NCBI GenBank assembly: GCA_044358015.1 | Contig: JBIKOO010000066.1 | Span: 1-8,631, forward strand | DNA: 8,631 bases | DNA from: Casp-actino8 sp044358015 | GTDB lineage: Bacteria > Actinomycetota > Acidimicrobiia > Acidimicrobiales > Ilumatobacteraceae | Reading direction: 5' to 3' | Part shown: positions 1 to 6,559 of the stretch, piece by piece | Layout of the letters: each line of letters opens with the position of its first letter | Numbering within the stretch: position 1 is the first letter of the stretch | Position numbers and translations under genes: made by a program | The notes under the pieces: model-generated | What the model saw: the letters and a program-made list of their open reading frames with translations, nothing else | What the model was told of the DNA's origin: nothing | The model's database searches: none

Positions 1-57
1 TCTTACTGGCCATGCTTTGACCCTAATCAACTCGTTCAGCCTCCGAACCACCGCCGA
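1..57. other. Upstream region of mshD, no gene seen
   Basis: Short stretch before the first gene. A TTGACC hexamer at 17-22 resembles a -35 element but lies 35 bp from the TAGGGT box at 58-63, too far to pair with it. The hexamer at the expected distance (about 34-40) is a poor match. No reading frame that could end here was recognised, so any upstream gene lies outside the window. Confidence 0.4.
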
Positions 58-63
58 TAGGGT
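58..63 (+). promoter_or_regulatory. Leaderless -10 box for mshD
   Basis: The hexamer TAGGGT fits the actinobacterial -10 pattern TAnnnT. It is followed by exactly six bases (GACTCC) and then the ATG at 70, which puts the expected transcription start on the start codon itself. No Shine-Dalgarno sequence stands at a useful distance. The same geometry recurs before the ABC ATPase and the DUF3499-like gene. No good -35 element is visible. Confidence 0.5.
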
Positions 64-69
64 GACTCC

Positions 70-1014
70 ATGCGCATCTTGGACATCAAACGGCAAATGC
101 AGCCTGATGACATCTCGATTGTGCGCGGCCTTTTACGCGATGCCGAACGCGCCGACGGCCACCGCCCGCTTTCTGATCACCTCTGGCTTGATCTCGTTGA
201 CGGCGGCCGCGAGGGTTTTGCCGGACTTGTTGCCTGGGAGGGCGATCACGACCATCCCGTGGCCTACGCCCAAATCAGCAAGGGTCATGATTCGTTCTCG
301 ATTGAACTCGTGGTTCATCCGCACCACCGATACGAAATGCATCTCATCGGCCCCGAACTGCTCACCGCTGCACTTCATGAAGTCGCTATCAACGGTGGCG
401 GACATGTGCATTGGTGGGTCTTTGAGCCAACCATTGGTCACGAACAAGTAGCAGCCCAAGTCGGGCTGACACCTGGTCGTCGCTTACATCAGATGCGTCG
501 CTCACTTCCGTTATCGAGCAGCGATGCCGAAGCACAAGTAGCAGTGCGCACATTCGTGAAGGGTCAAGACGAAGAGGCTTGGCTCACCGTCAACAATCGC
601 GCCTTCGAACATCACCCCGAACAAGGTGGATGGGATCACGCAACCTTGTCGGCACGTCTTGCTCAACCGTGGTTTGATGCAAATGGTTTTGTGTTACACG
701 AAATTGACAATCAACTCGCCGGATTTTGTTGGACCAAAGTTCATCACGACACCGATCCGGTGCTTGGCGAGATTTACGTGATCGCCGTTGATCCGAAATT
801 TCATGGTCACGGACTCGGCAAGTCAATGGTGGTTTCGGGTCTTGTCAACATGAGTCAACGCGGCATCAAAACCGCAATGCTGTATGTCGATCCCGACAAT
901 GCTGCCGCCATGGCTTTATATGAAACCCTTGGTTTTCGCATTCACCGCACCGACCGCGCATTCGTTGGCGATATCGCGCCGATTACTTCAACTCCTGAAA
1001 GCGAGCAGTCATGA
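70..1014 (+). CDS. mshD: Mycothiol synthase (MshD), tandem GNAT acetyltransferase
   Basis: MshD transfers acetyl from acetyl-CoA to the cysteine amine of Cys-GlcN-Ins, the last step of mycothiol synthesis in the cytoplasm. The product has 314 residues, close to the roughly 315 of known MshD proteins, and shows the expected two-GNAT layout. The N-terminal domain (about 1-150) is degenerate. The C-terminal domain (about 160-305) carries the acetyl-CoA loop H245-G-H-G-L-G250 after a V-I-A-V-D-P strand, and the typical MshD segment L271-Y-V-D-P-D-N277 followed by L283-Y-E-T-L-G-F289. The ATG at 70 is chosen because it begins the recognisable domain and sits six bases after a TAnnnT box. The stop overlaps the next start as ATGA (1011-1014), so co-translation with the peptidase is likely. 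The other mycothiol genes are not in this window. A generic GNAT acetyltransferase is the only real alternative. Confidence 0.9.
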   Translation: MRILDIKRQMQPDDISIVRGLLRDAERADGHRPLSDHLWLDLVDGGREGFAGLVAWEGDHDHPVAYAQISKGHDSFSIELVVHPHHRYEMHLIGPELLTAALHEVAINGGGHVHWWVFEPTIGHEQVAAQVGLTPGRRLHQMRRSLPLSSSDAEAQVAVRTFVKGQDEEAWLTVNNRAFEHHPEQGGWDHATLSARLAQPWFDANGFVLHEIDNQLAGFCWTKVHHDTDPVLGEIYVIAVDPKFHGHGLGKSMVVSGLVNMSQRGIKTAMLYVDPDNAAAMALYETLGFRIHRTDRAFVGDIAPITSTPESEQS

Positions 1015-2822
1015 CCGCGACCGAAAATCTTCCGCTCTGGAGCGTCGCCGATGTGCACGAATCGTTGACGAGTCGCTCATTTGTTGACTCGCTTGAACGA
1101 GTGAAGTCTGACGTTGGTCGTATTGAAGCCCTCTACGACGAACTCGGTATTCGGGCGCTACCCGATGGCGTGTCGCCAACTGTTGATAGCGAAACCGGCA
1201 GTCGCCTCGACCGAGCAATTCGTGATTTCAATGCCGTCGTTGCGCAAACCGAAATTCTTGAGGCATACGTGTATGCAACAGTCGCAACGAACACGCGCGA
1301 CGAAACCGCCCAAGCACTGCTCTCCGAAATTGAAGTAGCTGGTTCACGCATCACACCATTACTCGCCCGACTCGCCGATTTCGTGTGCGATCACGATGTT
1401 GATGCTTTGTCGGCAGTTAGCAGCGAAGCTCGCGATCACCTCGGACCGCTCATGCGACTTGCCGAACGTTCAGAACACCAAATGGACGAATCAGAAGAAG
1501 GCCTTTACGCCGAACTTTCAACAACCGGCTCATCGGCATGGGGTCGCTTGCAAAGTGACGTGACCTCGCAACTCACTGTTGATGTTCAACTTCCAACGGG
1601 CACGAAGCGCATGCCGATGCCCGCAGTGCGTGGACTAGCCACCGAGGCCGACGTTGCAGTTCGTAAAGCTGCCTACGACGCCGAAATGGTGGCCTGGCCA
1701 ACCGTCGCCACCGCGTGTGCCGCCGCTATGAACGCCATCAAGGGCGAGGCCAACACCATCAATCGTCGTCGTCGCTGGGACTCACCACTTGACGCATCGC
1801 TCTATGGCAACAGCGTGAGCCGCGCCACCTTTGACGCCATGCAGTCGGCCATCATTGCTTCGCTGCCCGACTTCCGCTCATGGATGCGCACCAAGGCACG
1901 CTTGCACGGACACACCGGCGCCTTACCGTGGTGGGACCTCATGGCCCCGCTGCCCGTTGCTGGCGGATCAATCACCTGGGACGAATCAATTCATTTAGTC
2001 CGCAACGCTTTTTCATCGTTCAGCCCCAACCTCGCTGGCTTGGTCGATCGCGCGATCAACGAATCGTGGCTTGATGTTCCGTCTCGTGAAGGAAAAGTTG
2101 GCGGTGCGTTCTGCATGCCATTCGTTGATGATCGCTCATTGGTGTTGTTGAACTGGAGCGGTTCGGTTGAATCGGCACAAACAACCGCTCACGAACTTGG
2201 CCACGCATATCACAACACTCAACTTGCTGGTCGCACACCACTGCAAAAGCGTTTACCGATGGCACTCGCCGAAACCGCAAGCATCTTTTGCGAGACCCTC
2301 GTCGTTGAGGCTGGTCTCGCAACTCTGCAAGGCAAGGAACGCCTCGCGCTTCTTGATGTTGATCTACAGGGCGCCAATCAAGTAGTCGTCGATATTCATA
2401 GTCGCTTCTTATTTGAAACAGAAGTCTTTGCTCGCCGTCAACGCCGCACACTTGGCGTGAACGAACTCAACGAGATCATGTTGCAAGCCCAAGCCGATGC
2501 TTATGGTGACGGGCTTGATCAAACAACGGCCCATCCCCACATGTGGGTTTTGAAGGGCCACTACTACGGCAGTCACTTCTACAACTGGCCGTACACCTAC
2601 GGCTTGTTGTTCGGTCTCGGTTTGTTTGCGCAATATCACGCCGATCCCGATCGCTTCCGTGGTGGCTATGCCGATCTCCTCAGTCGTGCTGGAATGGCAA
2701 CTGCCGAAGAACTCGGTGCCGCTTTTGGCATTGATGTCACCAGCGAAGCTTTCTGGACTGCGAGCCTCGATGTGTTACGAGCACGTATGGCTGAATACTC
2801 AAAACTTGCCGAAACCCTCTAG
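1011..2822 (+). CDS. pepF: M3 family oligoendopeptidase (PepF type)
   Basis: Zinc metallopeptidase expected to cut short peptides in the cytoplasm. No signal peptide is visible. The zinc site is H394-E-L-G-H398 (preceded by T-A), and the third ligand is most likely E421 in L-A-E-T-A-S, the spacing and wording typical of the M3B/oligoendopeptidase F group. The region about 110-200 corresponds to the helical PepF N-terminal domain and about 205-590 to the catalytic fold. A tyrosine-rich segment, H-Y-Y-G-S-H-F-Y-N-W-P, lies near residues 522-532 and matches the substrate-side tyrosines of the family. The length of 603 residues is normal. The ATG at 1011 overlaps the mshD stop by four bases, which implies translational coupling. 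Which peptides it cuts cannot be told from sequence, and no biochemical link to mycothiol is implied by the neighbourhood alone. Confidence 0.92.
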   Translation: MTATENLPLWSVADVHESLTSRSFVDSLERVKSDVGRIEALYDELGIRALPDGVSPTVDSETGSRLDRAIRDFNAVVAQTEILEAYVYATVATNTRDETAQALLSEIEVAGSRITPLLARLADFVCDHDVDALSAVSSEARDHLGPLMRLAERSEHQMDESEEGLYAELSTTGSSAWGRLQSDVTSQLTVDVQLPTGTKRMPMPAVRGLATEADVAVRKAAYDAEMVAWPTVATACAAAMNAIKGEANTINRRRRWDSPLDASLYGNSVSRATFDAMQSAIIASLPDFRSWMRTKARLHGHTGALPWWDLMAPLPVAGGSITWDESIHLVRNAFSSFSPNLAGLVDRAINESWLDVPSREGKVGGAFCMPFVDDRSLVLLNWSGSVESAQTTAHELGHAYHNTQLAGRTPLQKRLPMALAETASIFCETLVVEAGLATLQGKERLALLDVDLQGANQVVVDIHSRFLFETEVFARRQRRTLGVNELNEIMLQAQADAYGDGLDQTTAHPHMWVLKGHYYGSHFYNWPYTYGLLFGLGLFAQYHADPDRFRGGYADLLSRAGMATAEELGAAFGIDVTSEAFWTASLDVLRARMAEYSKLAETL

Positions 2823-2862
2823 ACACCACCACTTCGACTCAATTATCTGACAGGCTGACATT

Positions 2863-3903
2863 GTGATTACCCGTTATGGCGCTTCGCGCGACGAACTTCA
2901 AAACCTTTTACTGAACGAACCGCGCTATCGCGTCGATCAGGTGTGGAAGGGCTTGTATACCGAACTCAATGCTCCCGAGGACATGACTGCGCTGCCCAAA
3001 GCGTTACGTGCGCAACTTGTTGACTTGTTACCCAACTCGTTGACCTTGGTTGAAGAAGTCATTTCTGATGACGACACCACGATCAAGTTCTTGTGGCAAC
3101 TCGACGGTGGCAGCCGCATCGAAACAGTTCTCATGATCTACCCCGACCGCGCCACCGTATGCGTCAGCACCCAAGCCGGCTGCGCCATGGCTTGTGGTTT
3201 TTGTGCAACTGGTCAAGCCGGTTTCACGCGCCATCTCACTGCGGGCGAAATTGTTGAACAAGTTGTGCGGGCTTCGCAACGCGCCAAGGCCATGGATCGT
3301 CGCGTGAGCAACGTGGTCTACATGGGCATGGGCGAACCACTCGCCAATGAAGAGCCTGTCTGGGAATCAATTGTGCGTCTGCACGAAGATGTTGGTCTGT
3401 CGGCCCGTCACCTCACGGTCAGCACCGTCGGCATCATTCCGGGTATCAATCGCCTGGCCTCGCGTCCACTACCCGTCAACCTGGCGGTCAGTTTGCACGC
3501 CGCCAATGACAACTTGCGTGATGCTTTGGTTCCGATCAACCGCCGCTACCCCATCAAGGCATTGATGGAAGCATGCAACGGATTCCTTGAGTCAAAGAAT
3601 CGCCGCCTTACTTTTGAATGGGCGTTGATTGACGGCGTTAACGATCGTCCGAGCGACGCCATTGAACTCGCGCAAATCTGTCGCTCGTTCCGTGTTCCTG
3701 CACACGTGAACTTGATTCCACTTAACCCCACCCCGGGCTACGAAGTTCGTGGTTCAAGCCGCAATCAAGTGCAGGCGTTCTGCGATCAGTTAGTGGGCAT
3801 GGGAGCCAACGCCACTATTCGCCGTAATCGCGGTACCGATATTGCTGCGGCCTGCGGTCAGCTTGCTGCCGGCCAACCAGTTCAGATCAGTCGTTCGAAG
3901 TAG
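2863..3903 (+). CDS. rlmN: Dual-specificity 23S rRNA/tRNA adenine-C2 methyltransferase RlmN
   Basis: Radical-SAM enzyme that methylates C2 of A2503 in 23S rRNA and, in characterised bacteria, A37 of some tRNAs. The 4Fe-4S cysteines are C107-x3-C111-x2-C114 in C-A-M-A-C-G-F-C. The two reaction cysteines are also present: C100 in V-C-V-S-T, and the methyl-carrying C331 in A-A-C-G-Q-L near the C-terminus. The SAM-site motif G155-M-G-E-P159 is intact. The N-terminal Y-R-V-D-Q-V-W-K-G-L-Y segment is standard RlmN. At 346 residues it is full length. The start is GTG, with a weak AGG (2852-2854) eight bases upstream. The gene follows pepF by 40 bp, so it is probably in the same transcript. Its stop codon abuts the stop of the convergent DUF6285 gene with no spacer. 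The presence of both reaction cysteines argues for RlmN or Cfr chemistry, and the overall sequence favours RlmN. Confidence 0.96.
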   Translation: MITRYGASRDELQNLLLNEPRYRVDQVWKGLYTELNAPEDMTALPKALRAQLVDLLPNSLTLVEEVISDDDTTIKFLWQLDGGSRIETVLMIYPDRATVCVSTQAGCAMACGFCATGQAGFTRHLTAGEIVEQVVRASQRAKAMDRRVSNVVYMGMGEPLANEEPVWESIVRLHEDVGLSARHLTVSTVGIIPGINRLASRPLPVNLAVSLHAANDNLRDALVPINRRYPIKALMEACNGFLESKNRRLTFEWALIDGVNDRPSDAIELAQICRSFRVPAHVNLIPLNPTPGYEVRGSSRNQVQAFCDQLVGMGANATIRRNRGTDIAAACGQLAAGQPVQISRSK

Positions 3904-3920
3904 TCAGTCGTTCAAAGTAG
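3887..3920. repeat. 17-bp tandem duplication at convergent stop codons
   Basis: Two copies of TCAGTCGTTCGAAGTAG lie head to tail at 3887-3903 and 3904-3920, differing at one base (G at 3897, A at 3914). Copy 1 encodes the last residues and TAG stop of rlmN on the plus strand. Copy 2 encodes, on the minus strand, the last residues and TGA stop of the DUF6285 gene. The boundary between copies is exactly the boundary between the genes. Confidence 0.9.
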
Positions 3921-4269
3921 GCAGGGCATACGACGGATTGGCGACTGCCAATTTGTCGAGCACGCTGGCCCGCACGAGTTCAACCACTTCTTGGAATCGA
4001 TCATCAAGATCACCGTTACGAATTGCCGCTGCTAGTTCGGCATCATCTTTCATGCCTAAAACAGCAAGTCGCGCCGCATGATCAAGGGTTTGTTGTTCAC
4101 CGACTGCCAATTCGCGTTCAACCATCGCCAAAACGTTGATGGCCACGCGTGAATGAAACTGCACGCGGCCAGTCGTTGACGTCAACACATCTTTTTCGAG
4201 CCACTCGCGCACCGACTCAATGAGTTGTGCTGCAGTAGGAACATCATGGGGCATCGCCATCTTCGTCAC
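3904..4269 (-). CDS. DUF6285 family protein
   Basis: Small protein of about 121 residues that I match to the DUF6285 family from memory of its pattern. It starts with M-P-H-D-V-P-T-A-A-Q-L-I-E, contains F-H-S-R-V-A-I-N-V-L-A-M-V-E-R-E-L, and ends with an R-x-G-x-x-D-D and L-D-K-L-A-V-A-N-P motif. The family has no known biochemical role but commonly sits beside an aminoglycoside-phosphotransferase-like gene and acyl-CoA dehydrogenase genes, as it does here for the first. It looks helical and cytoplasmic, with no signal peptide. The start is uncertain. A GTG at 4269 overlaps the upstream TGA as GTGA and suits coupled translation. GTG at 4272 and ATG at 4260 or 4254 are alternatives, and the family-like part begins at 4254. 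A GGAAA at 4273-4277 lies just upstream. The 3' end falls in copy 2 of the 17-bp duplication. Confidence 0.75.
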   Translation of the reverse strand: MTKMAMPHDVPTAAQLIESVREWLEKDVLTSTTGRVQFHSRVAINVLAMVERELAVGEQQTLDHAARLAVLGMKDDAELAAAIRNGDLDDRFQEVVELVRASVLDKLAVANPSYALPTLND

Positions 4270-5228
4270 CACTTTCCGTCAAGTGCCACAAACAAGTCAT
4301 ACTCGTTTTCGCACACGCGTCGACCAATTGCCGCCAATTCATGACTGCGACTCATACCCAAAACATGTGAACTGGTTTGAATCATGCACATGATTCCCCA
4401 CTTCACCGTGCCCAAGACTTCCCACCAACGAACTACTTCGCGGTCAACCTTGAGCCCACTCGCCTTTTCGTATTCAGAGATCAAAGTGTCGTAGTCACCT
4501 AGGCCAGCAACCGGTTGTGATGCACCAAAGCGCCAGGCTCGCACACATAGCCAACCCAGATCTTCAATGGGATCACCAATGTGGGCAAGTTCCCAATCAA
4601 GCACAGCGCGCAAACCATCTGGTCCGACCATCAAATTTCCTAAACGAAAATCGCCGTGAACCAATGCAGTCCGCGTCGGCGTTGGACGATTACGTTCAAG
4701 CCAACGAAAAGCCAATTCAAATGTTGGATGTGCTTGACCTAAGGCATGATTGAGATTGTCGAGCGTCTCGCGATATTGCTGCACCTGATCAATGCTGGGT
4801 AGCCCCGAGATTGTTGAAGCATCTATTGAGTGCAAGGCCGCCAATGCATGTGCCGACTGCGCGACCAATTTGGTTCGGGCATCAGCAAATTGTTCATCAC
4901 GCAAAATCTTGCGGGCGATTGTTTCGCCTTCGATGTGCGACAAGATCATGAAGGCTGGGCCGATGTCGCCAGAACCATTGGCAATGAGTTCAGGCACTGG
5001 AACACCGGCATTGAACGCCGCTTGCACCACACGAGCCTCAACACCCATATCGCGGATATCGCCCTTGCGCTGGCGCTGCAAGATCAACGGGCGGTCGTCG
5101 GCTTTGAAGCTCCAGGTTTCACGCGAGGCCCCACCGCTCAGCCGTGCCAGATCAGTGACAGCATTGGCACCGAGTTCAGTTCGCAATGCCTCACTCAATT
5201 GTTCAAGAGGCGAAATCGTTGCTGTCAC
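4266..5228 (-). CDS. Phosphotransferase family protein (APH/choline-kinase fold)
   Basis: Kinase-like protein of about 320 residues. With the start used here, the Brenner motif is H191-G-D-F-R-L-G-N198, giving catalytic D193 and metal-binding N198. The second metal site is D211-W-E, followed by H-I-G-D-P-I-E-D-L-G-W. The N-terminal lobe has L-S-G-G-A-S-R-E-T-W as nucleotide loop and an I-L-Q-R strand in the place of the lysine strand. This wording is that of the ACAD10/ACAD11-like group, whose bacterial members sit near acyl-CoA dehydrogenases, rather than of true aminoglycoside-resistance enzymes. The substrate is unknown; a hydroxyacyl-CoA or related metabolite is an inference from the family. 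GTG 5228 is chosen because the family-like sequence starts soon after. GTG 5246 and TTG 5270 extend the same frame, and none has a convincing ribosome site. The DUF6285 gene follows with a short overlap, so the two form a unit. Confidence 0.85.
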   Translation of the reverse strand: MTATISPLEQLSEALRTELGANAVTDLARLSGGASRETWSFKADDRPLILQRQRKGDIRDMGVEARVVQAAFNAGVPVPELIANGSGDIGPAFMILSHIEGETIARKILRDEQFADARTKLVAQSAHALAALHSIDASTISGLPSIDQVQQYRETLDNLNHALGQAHPTFELAFRWLERNRPTPTRTALVHGDFRLGNLMVGPDGLRAVLDWELAHIGDPIEDLGWLCVRAWRFGASQPVAGLGDYDTLISEYEKASGLKVDREVVRWWEVLGTVKWGIMCMIQTSSHVLGMSRSHELAAIGRRVCENEYDLFVALDGKW

Positions 5229-5314
5229 GCCTCTATGTTCGCGCACCCAGCCCCATTTTCGACAAGGCAAAGGGCTCTGGTGTCGTCCGATCGCCCAACT
5301 TTGACCGATCCTCG
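5229..5314. other. Divergent intergenic region
   Basis: About 98 bp in total, up to 5326, separate the kinase gene (minus) from the ABC ATPase gene (plus), so promoters for both must lie here. The plus-strand -10 box is listed separately. For the minus strand no clear TAnnnT box was found upstream of any of the candidate starts. A GATCGG hexamer occurs twice on the minus strand (within 5287-5310), too short to call an operator. Confidence 0.4.
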
Positions 5315-5320
5315 TAGCCT
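5315..5320 (+). promoter_or_regulatory. Leaderless -10 box for ABC ATPase
   Basis: TAGCCT fits TAnnnT and is followed by six bases (TGCACC) and the GTG start at 5327. No Shine-Dalgarno sequence is present in those bases, so initiation is probably leaderless. A TTGACC at 5301-5306 lies only eight bases before the box, too close to act as its -35 element. Confidence 0.5.
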
Positions 5321-5326
5321 TGCACC

Positions 5327-6112
5327 GTGGTCGCCGCCCTCGAACTCAACAAAATCAGTTTCGTTCGTGATGGTCGCACCATTTTGGACTCGGTGTCGCT
5401 CACGGTTGAAGCAAATGAGCGATGGTTGGTACTTGGTGCCAATGGGTCGGGCAAAACCACCTTGGTGCGCATAGCCGCAATGTATGAGCACCCCACCTAT
5501 GGCTCGGTTTCGGTGCTTGGCCAGACCCTCGGCACCACCGACGTGCGCACCCTGCGCCAGCGCATCGGTTATGTGTCGGCATCGTTTGCCAGCGAACTGC
5601 GTCCTGCATTAATCGCTCTTGACGTCGTGATGACTGCCAAGAACGCTGCTCTTGAAACCTGGTGGCACCAATACGAAGAGGCCGATGCGCATCAGGCTCA
5701 GCATTGTCTTGATCGCATGCGTATCGGACACCTAGCGCACCGCACGTTCGGAACGTTGTCGTCGGGCGAACAGCAACGCGTGCTTTTGGCGCGTTCGCTC
5801 ATGAACAACCCGAACATCGTGTTGATGGATGAACCGAGTGCTCGACTCGACCTTGGTGGTCGCGAACAATTAGTTGAAGCATTAAGCGAATTGACTCTTG
5901 ATGCCAACGCTGCACCACTTGTCTTGGTGACCCACCATGTTGACGAAATTCCACCGGGCATGACTCATGTCTTGTTTTTGAAAGATGGCAAGGCCATGAC
6001 TCGTGGAACGATCTCTGAATGTTTCACTGCCGCGAATTTGTCGGAATGCTTTTCAATGTCACTGCATCTTCAGCAACGCGACAATGGTCGCTACAGCGCG
6101 TGGGCGCAATAA
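5327..6112 (+). CDS. ABC transporter ATP-binding protein
   Basis: Single nucleotide-binding domain of 261 residues with all the main sites. Walker A is G37-A-N-G-S-G-K43-T-T. The signature is L144-S-S-G-E-Q-Q-R151, a variant of LSGGQ. Walker B is I164-V-L-M-D168-E169-P, the D-loop is S-A-R-L-D, and the H-loop histidine is H203 in V-T-H-H. The Q-loop is odd: where I-G-Y-V-P-Q is usual, it reads I80-G-Y-V-S-A-S86, without the glutamine. This wording resembles the stand-alone YlmA/ModF-like ATPases, which are not paired with a permease, and none is encoded nearby. Its transport partner or other role is therefore unknown. The GTG start at 5327 matches both the start of the domain and the promoter geometry. 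The gene is divergent from the kinase gene and ends seven bases before the convergent SRPBCC gene. Confidence 0.88.
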   Translation: MVAALELNKISFVRDGRTILDSVSLTVEANERWLVLGANGSGKTTLVRIAAMYEHPTYGSVSVLGQTLGTTDVRTLRQRIGYVSASFASELRPALIALDVVMTAKNAALETWWHQYEEADAHQAQHCLDRMRIGHLAHRTFGTLSSGEQQRVLLARSLMNNPNIVLMDEPSARLDLGGREQLVEALSELTLDANAAPLVLVTHHVDEIPPGMTHVLFLKDGKAMTRGTISECFTAANLSECFSMSLHLQQRDNGRYSAWAQ

Positions 6113-6119
6113 TCGCCAA

Positions 6120-6545
6120 CTATTGAGCAACGAGTTTGCGGAGTCGCTGTTTGCTCGCTTCAATTTCGTCGTGCAGTGCGCGTTCAACAACGCTCGAGAA
6201 CAAGCGACCCGAATATTGCAGGGTCATATTGAGCGTGGTCATTGATGCTTGCTGAGAAACTTTTGCTTCAAGCACCCATGCACTGTGTGATCGACCGTCA
6301 ACTTCAGCCCGTTCAAATCGCAAATGCTCAGCGCTCGAGGTTTCGACTTGCACCATGCGCAAGCGCTTTGATCGAGCAAACAGTCCGATCTTGCCTCGCA
6401 GTTCAACCTGCCAGGCTTGATTATCGGCTTCGGGCGTAACTGCATGCACAAGGCCCATCCATTGCGGATATTGCGTTAAATCATTAATCAGCGGCAACAC
6501 CGCATCAATTGAACACGGCAAGTCAACATCAACTCGAATATCCAT
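6120..6545 (-). CDS. SRPBCC / polyketide cyclase-like protein
   Basis: A 141-residue protein with the START-like helix-grip pattern of the polyketide-cyclase/dehydrase group. The N-terminal strand M-D-I-R-V-D-V-D-L-P is followed by I-D-A-V-L-P-L-I-N-D-L-T-Q-Y-P-Q-W, the typical first helices with the Y-P-x-W signature. Alternating strands follow, then a long C-terminal helix (about 115-140, V-E-R-A-L-H-D-E-I-E). Such proteins form a hydrophobic pocket that binds or transforms lipids or aromatic ligands; the ligand here is unknown. There is no signal peptide. The ATG at 6545 lies 14 bases after the stop of the DUF3499-like gene, so the two are probably co-transcribed. A GAGATAG stretch just upstream may serve as a weak ribosome site. 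TAGCGA six bases before the ATG almost fits the leaderless box but lacks the final T. The gene converges with the ABC ATPase gene. Confidence 0.8.
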   Translation of the reverse strand: MDIRVDVDLPCSIDAVLPLINDLTQYPQWMGLVHAVTPEADNQAWQVELRGKIGLFARSKRLRMVQVETSSAEHLRFERAEVDGRSHSAWVLEAKVSQQASMTTLNMTLQYSGRLFSSVVERALHDEIEASKQRLRKLVAQ

Positions 6546-6559
6546 GATTGGTCGCTATC

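Noticed and set aside
17..451. Plus-strand frame overlapping mshD
   Set aside because: It is the wrong frame inside a well-supported acetyltransferase gene, and its product has no recognisable pattern.
4266..5228. Aminoglycoside-resistance gene
   Set aside because: The catalytic motifs are shared by the whole fold, but the surrounding wording and the DUF6285 neighbour point to the ACAD10/11-like metabolic group.
4792..5304. Plus-strand frames opposite the kinase gene
   Set aside because: The minus strand encodes an intact kinase with all motifs. The plus-strand products show no family pattern.
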